The position numbers were made by a program, and so were the translations under genes. Shown here piece after piece: positions 11,201-23,170 of a DNA stretch of 64,000 bases. A model generated the notes under the pieces. The model had not been told where the DNA came from, made no database searches, and worked only from the letters and a program-made list of their open reading frames with translations. How positions within the stretch are numbered: position 1 is the stretch's first letter; every line of letters starts with the position of its first letter. Origin of the DNA: Xanthoparmelia taractica (lineage: Eukaryota > Ascomycota > Lecanoromycetes > Lecanorales > Parmeliaceae); NCBI GenBank assembly GCA_033085395.1, contig JANQBS010000029.1:62001-126000 (forward strand). Direction: 5' to 3'.

Positions 11201-12723
11201 ACCAGGCCAATGAAGAAAGTGATGCCGTCAGTGAAATCACAATCGAAAAGGTCTTACTTCAGGTCCGGACAAAATCTACAGACACCCCTGAATCCTACTC
11301 ATGGTCATCTAGCTTGGACACAGAATGTGAAGCAAAATGCTGGGCTTTGAAGATCCTAGTGAACCGCATTCGCTCTCATCCAGAGCCCGATACCCTTTCG
11401 GAGATGGCGGATCCTGTCTACAAGCTTCTTTCGACCCTTGTTACCAAGAGTGGCGAGGTATCAAGCGCCGACAACACACCATCTACACATAAATCTCGAC
11501 TTCGTCTCACCGCCGCCTGCCTATGCCTCAAGTTATGCACCAAAAAACATACAGACGCCCTTTTCACTCCCACCGCCTTCAACGCCCTTGCCTTGGTAGC
11601 TCAAGACCCCGTTCTCAATGTCCGCTCCTCCTTTTTGCAACGGCTAAAAAAGTACCTCGGGCAACAGAAACTCCCACAGCGCTTCTATACCATTCCCTTC
11701 CTCCTCGCCTTCGAACCCAGTGCCTCGCTGAGATCTGATAATACAACCTGGATTCGCAGTCGGACCGCAGCCTTCCAGACGCTCAAAGCCCAGCAGCCCT
11801 CATCTAAAGCAAGCATAGTCATGGAATCTGTCTTCGCTCATCTGCTTTCTTTGCTAGCTCACCACCCTGATTATGATAACACAGCCGAAGATCTTGTCGA
11901 TTTCACGCGATATTTGCTCTACTACTTACAGCCCGTCGCCACCGAGGAAAATCTTTCAATGATCTATCACATCGCACAGAGGGTCAAGCAATCCCGCGAC
12001 GCCATTGATCCTTCGCCAGCATGCGATAACAGTCTCTACCATCTCAGTGACCTTGCCCAACTCACCATCCGCAAATATGAAGACGCACATGGCTGGAATA
12101 TTCAAACAATGCCAGGCAAGGTGCGCCTGCCGATAAGCCTGTACACGGAGGTCAAGGATCACGAGGAGGCTCAGCAGATCGCGGAGAAAAACTATCTCCC
12201 TGAGGGCGTTGAAGAGGGAGTCGAGGACTTGGTGAGAACGAGCATGCGGGCTGCACGCTCGCAGGGCAAGAAGCGAAGGAGTGAGGGGGATCATGAGGTC
12301 AATGGTAGGGAAAGCAAACGTTCGAAGCAAATACCGATACGAAAAGCTCCGCCCAAGGAGAAGAAAGTCAAGTCGGCTGCCACGACGACGAAGACACCAA
12401 AGAAGACAAAGAGGAAGAGTAGCGAGGAGGTGGTGCCAGCAAGTGAACGAAGGCGAAGTGGGAGGGTGCAAACGACTGGCGGGGCCTATAAAGAAAGGGA
12501 GGATGACGAGGATGACGAGGAAATGGGGGAAGGGGTTGCTGTATGGAAGTACGAGGATGGCGAGGAAGTTGACGGTGATGGTACAAGTGAGCAGGAACCT
12601 GAAGAGCAAGCGGGAGAGGAAGTCGCCAAACCGACTCCGAAGCCCTCGCCCAAACCCTCGCCGAAAGCGAAGAAGGATGCTCTGAATGCAAAAGGGGGTA
12701 AGAAGCACGCAAAGGGGAGGTAG
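8244..12723 (+). CDS. PDS5: sister-chromatid cohesion protein Pds5
   Basis: Four exons (8244-8552, 8612-10321, 10373-10576, 10633-12723) with introns of 59, 51 and 56 nt give 1437 residues. Pds5 is a HEAT-repeat protein that binds cohesin and controls its loading, release and maintenance in the nucleus. The N-terminal block is highly characteristic: VAKDLASPNLLAHKDKG, CLVDILRLCAPDAPYTG, then across the first intron DIFNMLITVILPALSDPSN and SIVLLTDIPSSEP. Alpha-helical repeats run through most of the protein. The last ~230 residues are disordered and basic/acidic, with KKTKRKSS and RRRSGR stretches and a Pro-Lys tail, as in other fungal Pds5. The start at 8244 is the first ATG in frame before the conserved block. 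Confidence 0.95.
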
Positions 12724-13759
12724 ATGGGACGATTATCATTCTGTCGGTTTTAGCCCGGCGTTCACTGTGCATATCAAGGCATGTTTCTGTGGATGGATAG
12801 CGAGGTTGATGGATATGTACCCGAGTACCATGTCATCTTGCATAGCCTGCTTTTTTGCTCTAACACACAGGCAAATATCGAAATATAGCTATTGTAAAAC
12901 TTGGTCACGTTAAAATTCACCAGTTCGTCCGGGATACAACCATCGCTGAAACGTTTTCCAAGACAAACATGCCATAGCTTGTGCAGCCCATTCAAGGTCT
13001 CATCCTTCACCTCGTGTCCACTGCACTTTGGGACTTCTCTACCCCTTTCCCAAAAGTCTGCATCTTGACCCTAAAATTTCCCAAGTTTCAACGTCCACTT
13101 GCCCGAATGTTGAGACCGGCATCGACATGACGCCCTAGCGCTTATGAGTCTAACCTCTCTTCTTACGAGCTAATGAGCATACCTACCCTTCCTAGCCATT
13201 GACCCTCAACATTGCAAGGCGAAGCTGCTTACTCCCTACATACTTCAATCAGCGCTGCACCAGAGACCATCCTCTAGAGGCTCATGGGGGTCAAGCCAAT
13301 CTAGCACAGCCAGGTGTTTTTGGGTGGATGTGCTGAGAGAAGAGCGAAACGAGTATGAACTTTGGAGCAGTATTGAACTGCCCTAGATTTCTGATTGCTA
13401 CTGGTTTACATGCTAAATATTCCACCACGCATTGGAAATGCTAGTGATGCCCCTCACGTTCAATAAATTGCACGCGTAAATTGGTTCGAGCTATCTGCAT
13501 GACTTGCCACCGTACAAGTGGCCAGACTGCGGCCATGAAATCCGTCTTTCTAATCAGTATGAGAGAAGGACTGCTCATGAGCGGCCATGGAAGAATGGGC
13601 CAAGCCGTAAACACAGTACAACCCCGCTATCTATGCTGATGAGCCGGCGAGTCCTGAAGAGCTTGAGGCCCATGATATCCCACAACCCTCTATGCATGCG
13701 TGTAGCCAAAAGGAGGTGACGCCATGCAAATGCAGTAGGACACCGAGAACTACCTTCGT
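12724..13759. other. intergenic region between convergent PDS5 and RCO1
   Basis: About 1 kb between two stop codons. Short open frames at 12774-13010 (minus) and 13504-13719 (plus) have no recognisable domain or splice context. It holds two 3' UTRs and otherwise nothing I can name. Confidence 0.45.
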
Positions 13760-16700
13760 TCAGGAGGTACCATCCAAACGCCGGCGAGCCAAGTCAATCA
13801 ATGCCTGTAGATCCTGCTTCTCCTGCTCACTCGGAGTGGCATTGGGAGCAGCTCCAGAATTGTAAAGACTCTCAACCCCAGCAGGTGCCTCAGCCTGGTT
13901 GAAAACATACGTTAGCACGCACCGCAAAAGCTCAGCAGTCAAAAGCTTACAATGAGTGTACGAATGAGGTTCTTGAGACTGTCTGGATTGAGCGTCGCAT
14001 CAGACTGGGCCAATTGTGCGAGGTTCAAGGCAGCTTTACGCTCACAGAAGGGGCGCTTCTCAAAAGATGCCTGCTGGAGTTTGCTGACTTTGATGGTGGT
14101 AGGGGCGCGAGTAACCTGTGAGGCGCGAGACTGAACCGGTGCCAGCACTTGCTTCGCTTGAGCGGCTTGTTCACGGGCTCTGGAATTTTCATTAATAGGA
14201 ATTTTGAAGAAGAGGGTCATCGGACTGACAGCTTAGCCTTGTGAATGAAGTCCAGCTTGATACCATTCTCGTGGTAACGATAGATAACCTTTCCCTTCTC
14301 GTTCTTCTCGATCCTGGTCTCCTCCTCACTGGCATCAAGCTCGATCTCGATGAGACCGTTGTTCTTGAGGCCACGACGGACAGCTGGGGTGACCACATTG
14401 GCTTTCTTGGGGCGACGAATTTTGTATGAGCGGCTGCTGTCTGGTTGAAGTTGATTGGAGCCTTTGACGAGTGAAGGGTCGAGGCCTGAAAGCTCGTTTT
14501 CGACATGGTTAGGACACATCCATGTAAAGCGAGGCCGACCATTGTTGCGCCGTACCGGGGGAGCAGCAAGCGGAGGATCGATGCAATCCAGGTGCCAGTA
14601 CAGATTGCAATAGTCGCACCCAACAATCTCATGGTGGTCCAAGGCAGACTTGCCACATCGAAAACAAATGACCGTGTTGTCCTTGTTATCCCGAAGTTTG
14701 AAATTGTTGGCAACTTCTTCGTATCCAGCACGTGCTCTGTATAATGGTCAGACGATCTGCCAATACAGGATTTGCATGAAGGACGTATGCTTACTTGTTT
14801 GCTTTGACGGTGCTGGCCTCTTCGTATTCGCCCTCCTCGCCAGTTTTGACTCCTTCAAAGTAGTCTCTGACAGAAGTTGAAAGGTTGAAAGCTACTGGGT
14901 TTGTTCGGACAAGGTCACCAAACAGCCCGCCCAAGGCTCCAGGTGGTGTTGCGTTCGGAGATAGGTTGCGACGCTCGCGGCATTTGTAACAATAGAAATC
15001 GCCCTCAGGAAGGTTTTCTTTACCATGAGGGGGGTCCCAGCACGAATGGTGGAAGGCGCGCCAACATCCCTCGCAACAAACAAGCTCGCCGGGCCCACCA
15101 CAAGATGTACAGACATCCGAGTTTTGTTTCTATGTGAGAATTAGAGTGTGTGTCACTTCAGACGTTGGAGCAGACTGAAAAGTGACAAGGTATCAACCGT
15201 ATGATGTACACTGGAGCTGCGAAAAGGGCATGAAGAACCAAGGAATACAGGAAGGGTTTTGCTTACGTCTTCCCTATCATCAGTGCGACCGTAATAACCG
15301 AAACCGATGCCGTTGCTCTCTGACTCTGCTGCGCGACCGATTCCAGCGGTGACAGCGTTGCGTTTCTTAAGAGGACTAAGGGACGATCCAGCGTCAGTCG
15401 CTTTGCGTTTGGGAGCCATGTTCAATGAAAAGAAAATGCGATCGCTGCAGATGAATCTGAACACGGGATAATGGAAGGAGCAAGAGAAAAGGTAGATACT
15501 GCGGCCAGCGCAGATTACTGGAATGCAGTAGTGGATGAATGTTCCGTTGTGTGTATGAATCCCAAACACAACCTTGAGATGGTAATCGTTGCAATGAAAC
15601 ATCTAAATAGGAAAAATCTGAAGGCAGAAGATAGGGGGAGGCTGGTGTTGCGAAACAATAAGACAAGTGTTTTGACAATAGACCGACATCCACTCATGAA
15701 CATCCAATGTGTTTCAGCGCAGAACAATAAGATTCCAAGACTTGCTAGACAATAGAACTCGGCCAGTTTCGTTAGCACTTACGATGTCTTGATTCGTGCA
15801 GCTTTTTTGACCGCCTTTAATGGACGACCCAACTGATTCGGTGTGGCCCCTCGGGATACACCTGGCGGCGGCGGAATGAGAAGTTCACCATAAGCGGAAG
15901 ATGTTGGCGACTCGAGGTAGTCGGGCTCATCTTTCCTATTCCTTTGGCTGGCACCATTCCGTAACCGTGCTTGTTGTACGTCCGCCGACAGCGCAGCAAA
16001 AGTAGGAGTCGAATCGGGCTGGCTTAATGGGTTCGGGTCTGCTCGCACCTTGCTGTGTCCGACAACGTAGTCTTGGTAATTCTGCATCAATTTCTCTTTA
16101 CGTCTCGCAGTAAGGTCTTCAGGCGTTAGATGGCTGGCTTGGGTGATGGGCTTCCTGACAGATGAATCAATAGGTCGCGTAGAGAAGGATCCTAATCTTG
16201 GTCCAATCGTGGGTTTCTGCTTAGCTTGATCAAGGCCTTGATGAATGGCAGGGTTAGCTCCGCTGGGCAGTGAAGATTCAATGGTGGGAGCAAAATCTTC
16301 GACAGCGGAATTCAGTGACGAGAGAGACGAGTCACTAGACGCACTCTTCGAACGCTTTATTCGTTTCGATGGGCGCTCCTCTTTGAACGTAGTTCCATTC
16401 AATTCCATGTTAGAGTTTTTCGGCTTCGAAATTCGGTTGTTGGAGTTGGGAAGATGGTTGTGGAGGGTAGGTACACTGGCTCGGTCCTTTGGTGTAGCAG
16501 AGTGGCGTGCGACACCCACTCTGGCATTCTTGGCACTTGGAGAGTTCGAGATTGACTTTGATGCTGGATGTTTACAGTGCTTCGCTGGATCATCAGTAGA
16601 TCTAATTTGCTTCCTCGCAGCTTTGATATAGCTTTGAAATTCAGCAGTTTGTTGCGACGTTGGCTTTTGAGAGAGCACAGCTTCAAGAAGATCGGCTACC

Positions 16701-17350
16701 ACGCTGTTCCGCAGGCTTTCCTCGTAGAGCTGCTTCAATGCGATACCGAGTGCAGGGTCTCCAAGCTCTCGTGATCGGTCGATAGCTGACTCGACTATTT
16801 GCTGTAGTCGTGTTTGCCCGACACCAGTGCGTGAGGTTGGGGTTCCGAGAGGTGCCGCTGGTGTTGAAGCTGCCTTGGTCATCGTAGTCTTTGCAGCGCC
16901 CTTTGGGTTATAGTCGGCATCATGGTCTACCTCTCGAGATGAAGAGATCTTCCCGAGTCTTTCTTCGGTTTGGCGGGGCTCAGAGCGTCTTGTTCCAAGT
17001 GATGGTGCCGGTTCTGGAGTATTAACCTCTTCCCTTGCCCCTCTTACCTCCCCATTCTTCAAATGTGCTATCCTCCGCGAAGGCTCGTGGTGCTTCAGTC
17101 TAGTCTTAACCTTCTGACCCGGGAAACTTCCTAGAGGAGCCATATGTTCCAGTACACCATGCCGTTCTAGCCCTTTGTAGTCTTCAAAGCTGGGTGCTGG
17201 TGCCCGTAGAGGTGGCTCGCTCCATTCTCCCTCCATGTCTCCGTTCAAGTCACCGACATGGGCTTCGCTTTTCACATGCACATTGTGTTGCGTGGAGGAG
17301 TGCGAAGGGCTCGCCAGTCGAGACCTTCGCAAGTGCCTTGACGAGGCCAT
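13760..17350 (-). CDS. RCO1: Rco1-like PHD-finger subunit of the Rpd3S deacetylase complex
   Basis: Six exons (15783-17350, 15267-15375, 14795-15129, 14230-14736, 13951-14179, 13760-13894) give 960 residues. Rco1 helps Rpd3S/Clr6-complex-II recognise H3K36-methylated nucleosomes in transcribed genes. PHD1 (about 565-610) has CTSCGG, ELVCCEGC, FHHSC and CYKC, a full C4HC3 set. PHD2 (about 693-750) has CFRCG, GCDYC, WHLDC and the CPNH ending typical of Rco1. The long N-terminal part contains the conserved SFEDYKGLERHGVLEHM block and a helical stretch near FQSYIKAARKQIR. The first intron (15376-15782) is 407 nt; joining across it gives ARIKTS-PLKKRN, which fits my memory of related proteins. An ATG at 15419 inside this intron is in frame with both PHD fingers, so a short form or a two-gene reading is possible. 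The start at 17350 (MASSRHLRR) is preferred over an upstream ATG. Confidence 0.85.
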
Positions 17351-18079
17351 TCGAGCAGTCACCGACTGGGGCGGAGAATAGAACAACACCCTATGAAGCG
17401 TTAGTATTGGACGACCATACTGAGAATTACTCAAGTCTACAAAAAACTCACAACCGCAAATCCTACTATGTAGATAGCTGATCTTGGGGAGGATATCGCG
17501 GTGTTATGCGCGTGGTGTCTGAGATTATTGGAGGTCCGGGCTCGCCTGGGCAGGGATCAACTTCTCAAACCGAATCAGGAGTTCACCAGGTGTGCCCTGA
17601 AACCCATTTTTCTACAGAGATGAGGATGCTTTCTTTTTTGTCTAGATATGTGACTGATGAACTTGATAAAGATTGCAAAGGTATGTGGAGTGACGGTTTG
17701 ATCACCAATCCGCTGTGTAACGAATAAAAGGGGTAGGTTTTGGAACTGCAGACTAAAGGACAATATTTCCAAGTGTTCTATTGTGAACTTATATCACCAT
17801 TCACTTCTGCAGCTCTCAAGTCAAATCTGTAGCATAGAAATGAAACCGAAAGTGAGATGATGGTAAACCCTTTTGCTTTTAGGTATCTGGTGCCTGCACC
17901 TTGGCAGATAGGCATTCTGACCTGGGAGGAAATCCTAGCTCGAGTTTGACCAAGCCGCCGAAAAACAAGACCACCCTTTCATCATGCTGCCTGTCATATC
18001 CCTCGAATTCAATAAGTCGATGGGAACCAGCTCCCAATGGGCATGCTTGCCAGATGCCGGGACTTCACACATCATTCCT
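17351..18079. other. intergenic region RCO1 promoter / EBP1 3' end
   Basis: These 729 bp hold the RCO1 promoter and the 3' UTR of the EBP1-like gene. Small frames at 17506-17727 and 17901-18362 (plus) are unsupported; the second overlaps the real gene on the other strand. Confidence 0.45.
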
Positions 18080-19581
18080 TCATTCCCCGTCACTGGAGTC
18101 CTCATCTTCTTCCTCCTTTGCCTTCTTGGCCGGCTTCTTCTTCTTTTTCTTGTTCTTTCCCTTTGCCCCAGTCGACCGTGCTACAGGCTGGTCAAGAATC
18201 TTGAGAATTTCTTCGTCAGTGATTTTCTTTTCAATCTTGTATTTTTCCAAATTGGGGCTTGGTGGTGCGCTCAGACGGACGATCCCGTTCTTCGTGATGG
18301 CTGGCTTCATTAGCTTATCATTCATTACAGAACCATTCTGTCCACCCAAGGCCTACCAATAGTTGTCAAGAGTCTTGCGACAGGAGCCAAGTCTTTGTCT
18401 GCTACGACCTCGTACTGTCGGAGAACATTCGATCGCACACACTCTACCACACCAACCTTGGCCGCTCTTTCATCCTCAAGCTGCCTCAAGCTGAAGGGAA
18501 AGGTTCCAAATTTCTTTACAATCTCCGAGAGGGTTTGCCTAGAACTCGGTCTTTTGAGTTGATAAGTCGTAGTGGTTCTCCGATGCAGCGTAGGACGATT
18601 TTCCAACGTCTTGATCTTGCCGGTACCCAAACTGACACCCATTTCCACGCCCCACACATCCCCAATCTCAGGAACCCCTTCGCCTTTCCCGCCGTCTGAT
18701 GGGGGGGAGAGGACAATCTTCTTTTTGCCCTCAATCTCATTTCGTTCGAATAGCCAGGATGTCGTGCCTTCGACCAGGTTGCAGCCGTAACTTTTGACAA
18801 CATTTTCAAGAAGGTGTGTCATCTTCGACTGAGTGAGAGGCTTTTCTGAGGCTGCTTTCTTTTTCTCCTCATCTGTCCCCGACGCTAGGAGGCCGGGAGG
18901 TATCATGAGCCTGAGGAGCAGCTCGTTTGCGTAATGGGTAGCAAGTAATAGATCGGCTTCCCGACCAGATATATTGTCATCCTTATTGGCTTCTCCTGGT
19001 ACGATGATAGTGTCGCATACGATGGTGCCAAGACCATCTATTTGGGCTCCTAATTGGATCTTGATGGCCTCGTTGGCTTTGAGCGACGTAGACGCTTCAT
19101 CGGCGTCTGTAGAAAGTGGAGTGTACGGGGTAATGTATGAGCTAGGGGAAACAGTCGTTGGATGTGATGATCCTGAAGGATACATACGACATCAGCAATA
19201 TTCCTACCGTAGTGCGAATGGGTCCCTCTGACCCTTTGAAATCTTTTTCCCTTTATAGACTTTGCCGACCTCTTCCGCCAGCAATTGATCTCCGCGTTCG
19301 CATATTGACAAAATCTTCTCTCCCTCAACACACCATCCTTCACCTATGGTCAGCAAAGAATGCCAAACACATCATGGCGAGGATGTATTACCAGTTACGG
19401 CTTCTAGAACTTTATTGGAGATCTGAGCAGCAGTTTTATATTTTGTCAGAGTGTCCGGATTGTTCAGGGTGTAGTCTGTAAGGTCGTTAGTCAGGACGAC
19501 GAACAATTGGGCATAGAGGCGAAACCGCTCGAGTCGAAATGAGAGAAATATACACATACCAACCACTGCATCTTCTGCCAT
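18080..19581 (-). CDS. EBP1: EBP1/PA2G4-type proliferation-associated protein
   Basis: Five exons (19560-19581, 19392-19475, 19233-19343, 18357-19172, 18080-18300) give 417 residues. The protein has the methionine-aminopeptidase (pita-bread) fold without the catalytic metal site. In other organisms it binds ribosomes and rRNA and links growth to ribosome biogenesis; the S. pombe relative was found as a curved-DNA-binding protein. Landmarks are YTLNNPDTLTKYKTA, ILSICERGDQLL, SHPTTVSPSSYITPYTPL, LGAQIDGLGTIVCDT and LHRRTTTTYQLKRPSSRQ, and a lysine-rich tail (KNKKKKKKPAKKAK) ending in an acidic patch. I first placed the last intron at 18353-18408; the border 18301-18356 is better because it keeps RLLTTI-AITKNG intact. 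The start could also be three codons upstream at 19590. Confidence 0.92.
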
Positions 19582-19788
19582 GATTGGCAACTTGCCAGTC
19601 TTGGATCAAGGAATTGTTGATTTAAGGATCATATGTATTTCAAGCACTTGATGGTGGGGTCGAGGCGGGACCTAAAACAACTCCACCGGCTAGAATACAA
19701 TAGTTCTAGCTCGGGGTTGAACCCTAATAATCCACCCATTTGTACTAATCTGGCCTGTGGACTTTCTTCATATTTGATCCTCACCATA

Positions 19789-21105
19789 ATGAAGGTGTAC
19801 GAGCCTTTGCCCATCCGTCTCTTAACTCATAACATCCGTTACGCCACTGATCAACCCTTCAAAGGTGAAGAGAAATGGGGTGTTCGTCGATCTCGTCTCA
19901 TTAATGAGCTCTCTTTCAATGCAGCCCACTGTGCAGAATCCTTCATATGCCTGCAGGAAGTATTGCACCAGCAATTGGTCGATATTCTTGCAGGCTTAAA
20001 CAGCAGAAGGAAGATATGGGCCTATATGAGTGTGGGCCGCGACGACGGGCTAGAAGCTGGAGAATATTCCCCTATTTGTAGGTAAATTTGAGACTTATGT
20101 GTGCTCTATTGAACCCTTGTTCGTGAAGATGTGTCGTGAAATTCTCGCTTGGGAACCATGAATCGAGCCTGATTATCACCCTCTCAAATAGGCACTACTG
20201 ACGGTGAAGTTGTGATCCAGTGTATCAACCCGAAATCTGGGTGTGTACATTTTCAGAGCGAGTTATTCTGATCGCAGACCATTTCCTCACTCGTAAAACA
20301 AAGTCTGGCAGCGAAAGCCTCTTACTCCTCCCTTTGAGCTCTCTCACTTTCTGGGCTCTTGCCTTAAGAAAAGACTATTGACACAGAAATATGTGTAGGA
20401 GCTAAAGACACAAAGGAGCAAATGGCTCAGCGAAACGCCAGATTGTCCCTCTAAAAGTTGGGACGCTGCCTGTAACAGAATCTTGACCATAGCTGCATTC
20501 CGACATCGGTCCACCGGCAAGACCGTTGTTGCTATGAACACCCATTTGGACCACCAGGGTAGCAAGTCACGCTTGGAGGCGGCAAGAATAATACTGGAGC
20601 AGGTACGTACACTTTGGAGCTGACAAGACATGTCTCGGTAGCGAAAGATCTTTCTACTCTCAATACGTGTCGTGCATCCTCAGTTTCTGCCCCGAATAGG
20701 ATTCGCTGACTGTGATAGATACGACAATTTACTGACCAGGTCCCGTACCGAAAGGGCCCATCTATTTTCCTTACAGGTGACTTCAACAGTGAGCCTGAAC
20801 AGGAAGCCTACAATGAGATGACTAGTTCAACATCTCCAATGGCCGATCTGCAAATGATGGTCCCTGAGATTAATCGCTATGGAGATTCCAATACATTCAC
20901 CGGATTCGATTCAAAAAACCTCAAAAGGATTGACTTCATCTTCGTGAACAAGGACGAACCAAGTTCGGCCAATAGTAGCTCGGAGAGAGACAGTCCGGAG
21001 AGGTGGTGGCTTGTGGAGAATTTCGCTGTCCTCCCAAACAAGTTCGAAGATAGATTGTACATTTCTGATCATCGACTCGTCGTGGGTGACGTGTTCGTGG
21101 TGTGA
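19789..21105 (+). CDS. endonuclease/exonuclease/phosphatase-family hydrolase
   Basis: Four exons (19789-20077, 20221-20240, 20399-20602, 20719-21105) give 299 residues. The second exon is only 20 nt and supplies the middle of SPI-LYQPEIW-ELKTQ. All family motifs are present: FICLQEV, NTHLDHQG, LTGDFNSEP, RIDFIFV and SDHRLVVGDV. The fold cuts phosphodiester or phosphomonoester bonds; the substrate cannot be told from sequence, and fungal relatives are usually annotated only by family. I see no signal peptide or membrane segment. The stop codon lies four bases from the stop of the convergent D-amino-acid oxidase gene. Confidence 0.88.
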
Positions 21106-21109
21106 TACC

Positions 21110-22707
21110 TTATTCTGTGTCAATTAGCTCCCTAAAATCCCGCCTACTGGTATCCAAGTCTAGTTGTTTGACTAATCGCAAAACCTTCCTGGCGCTGCCA
21201 ATGGCGTTTTGATAGCTGTTACGATATCGATCAGAATTTCCACCGCAAGATTATGAGCAAGTGGCTTACCCAGCGCCAGCATGACCGTACGAATGCACCA
21301 ATTTGTATGTTCCGTCTACAACTTCCATCTCCACTCTCGGACCGTTCTCTCTTGCTGGCCTGAGACCGCACTGAGCGCTCAAGACCTCGAACGATCCGTC
21401 CTTTGCTAAAAGCTCCGGGGCCAGGCTTTTGCAACCTTCCAAAATAGCGTTGGTGGTCTCGTTGCATACTTCGGTGCTCCTGACGCGAAGTCAAAGCCGA
21501 TCAAAAGACGTTGAGCATACAGAAAACTCACCAATTCCCAACCTCCCGTGTACCACCTAGGATTGTTGTACCGCTTCCAGGTCTCGGAATAACATACCTA
21601 TTCTCGTCCATTGTCTTTGCACACTTCGCCTCCCCCTTCACTAGCACTGTCTGTCCTCTCACAGGAAACATAGCATCATCGGGTACGAGCTCCTTCGCTC
21701 CCAACCCGCTCCCGTTCACAAATACCAGCCTATCATGTGATTGTTGACTCTTCGCCAAAGATGCCGCAGATCTCAAAGCTTCCGGAAGCCCTTTGTCCGT
21801 CGCTAGACGAGCTTTGACAAGCTCCCCACCAGCGGCAAGAAATTTGGATAAAAGGTATTTGAGATGTTTGGGAACATTAATGCAGATCGTTGTGAAACCA
21901 ACTGCTGATTTAACGCCTTCGGGTAGTTCATTTGCTGTCAGATAATTGAAGTCTTCCACAATTAAGCGCCACCATAGTGGGGGATTGATCTCAGAGGCTG
22001 GCGAGGACCTATATTGAAGTCACTACAAGTATTATTAAGACAGATCCAACTTCCGTATACGAGTAGATAATGGACGGGACAACCTGATACCACAAGCATA
22101 TTAGCCACAATCAACATGTTCTTCACTGATCAACCCCTCTCAATACCTCGCCCTGTGATGTCCTGAAATAAATTTACACGGCGTTCCAATCTCCCCCAAC
22201 CTGCCCGTCCAAAACGTTATAAAATCAACTCACACCCAAGCCCGTCCCCTCCCCTCTCCTCACCATACTCATCCATTCCATATACGTCTCCGCATCCCAC
22301 TCCTGCAACTCCCTCTCATGCGCTTTCGCATGGCTCCGCCACTGACCACCGGCCCTACGTAAGAATGAATTGAATCAACCAACCACTATTCCTACCGCGA
22401 ACCCTACGTGACGTTGCCTTTTGACAGACAGCAGAATACGATTTTGGCGGGGGGGAGGGGGGGATTGTACCAGGGCGAAGTGTAGTGCGCACTCTCATCG
22501 CCCGGGGCGTACTCTGCGATGATGGTGACTTGATACCTTTCGTCTTGGAGACAGAGGGCCGTTTGGAGACCTGTTATACCTGCGCTGGATTGTAGGGGTT
22601 TTTAACGTCAATATAGGTGATCTTTCGGATTCACAGGAAGACGACTGGAATGTGGGTAATTACCCTATGACTACTATGTGCTTCGCTTTGAGGTTTAGAT
22701 CGGGCAT
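21110..22707 (-). CDS. DAO: D-amino-acid oxidase
   Basis: Seven exons (22664-22707, 22471-22584, 22234-22354, 22061-22083, 21532-22008, 21270-21479, 21110-21215) give 364 residues. The enzyme oxidises D-amino acids to 2-oxo acids with FAD, releasing ammonia and H2O2. The N-terminus has the Rossmann motif IVVIGAGITGLQTALCL; SPWAGGQWRS and LWWR follow; near the C-terminus are CGLRPARENGPR, the family signature YGHAGAGYQNAIG and a helix with VLRLVKQL. The fourth exon is just 23 nt. Fungal D-amino-acid oxidases are usually peroxisomal with an SKL-type end; this one ends LIDTE, so no PTS1 is visible and its location is open. Confidence 0.92.
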
Positions 22708-23170
22708 GTTGTAGCGGTGTCTCTTCTTGATACTGGCGGTTGCGGGATTTACAGTAATGACTGAGACCAAAATTCTAGATTTTCTTGCTACTACTGAGGT
22801 AAGATATCTGCCACTGACTTCTGCAGGGTTGCCTGCGCCAAAAGACCCGGCTCTGCCTCGCCGCTCCTCCAAAGTCTCAGCCTTGATACTCGACAGCCTT
22901 TTCCAAGTTCAAACGCCAGATTGGGATTTTCCTTGGAACGAATGTCAACTATTGATGATACCACACGAGTAAAATGAACGACTTACTGGACATTTTCAGC
23001 TCATATTAAAGCTCTGAAGACCCAATACTGATGCACAAGGGTTCTGATGCAGGGTTCTTATCAACGTCCTTCTTGTGAGTTAACAGCATAGGCTTGACAG
23101 TCAGGGCAGTTGCATTTGCAAATCATCAGCTGATCCTAGTAGACAGCCCGCCACGCCATATTGTCCCATT
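22708..23170. other. intergenic region DAO promoter / CEG1 3' end
   Basis: 463 bp between two minus-strand genes. It should hold the DAO promoter and the CEG1 3' UTR. No other feature was seen. Confidence 0.5.

Noticed and set aside
15153..15419. Separate gene starting MAPKRKATDAG for the PHD-finger protein
   Set aside because: Splicing from 15783 to 15375 joins KTS-PLKKRN in phase and links the conserved N-terminal block to the PHD fingers, so one 960-residue gene is more likely; the ATG is kept only as a possible isoform start.
18353..18408. Alternative last intron in the EBP1-like gene (acceptor GGTAG)
   Set aside because: It removes the conserved VADKDLAPVARLLTTI segment; the intron 18301-18356 keeps it and has a better branch site.
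22100..22180. Extra DAO exon beginning DITGRG
   Set aside because: It cannot be joined in phase to LWWR downstream; skipping it and using the 23-nt exon 22061-22083 gives a correct frame.
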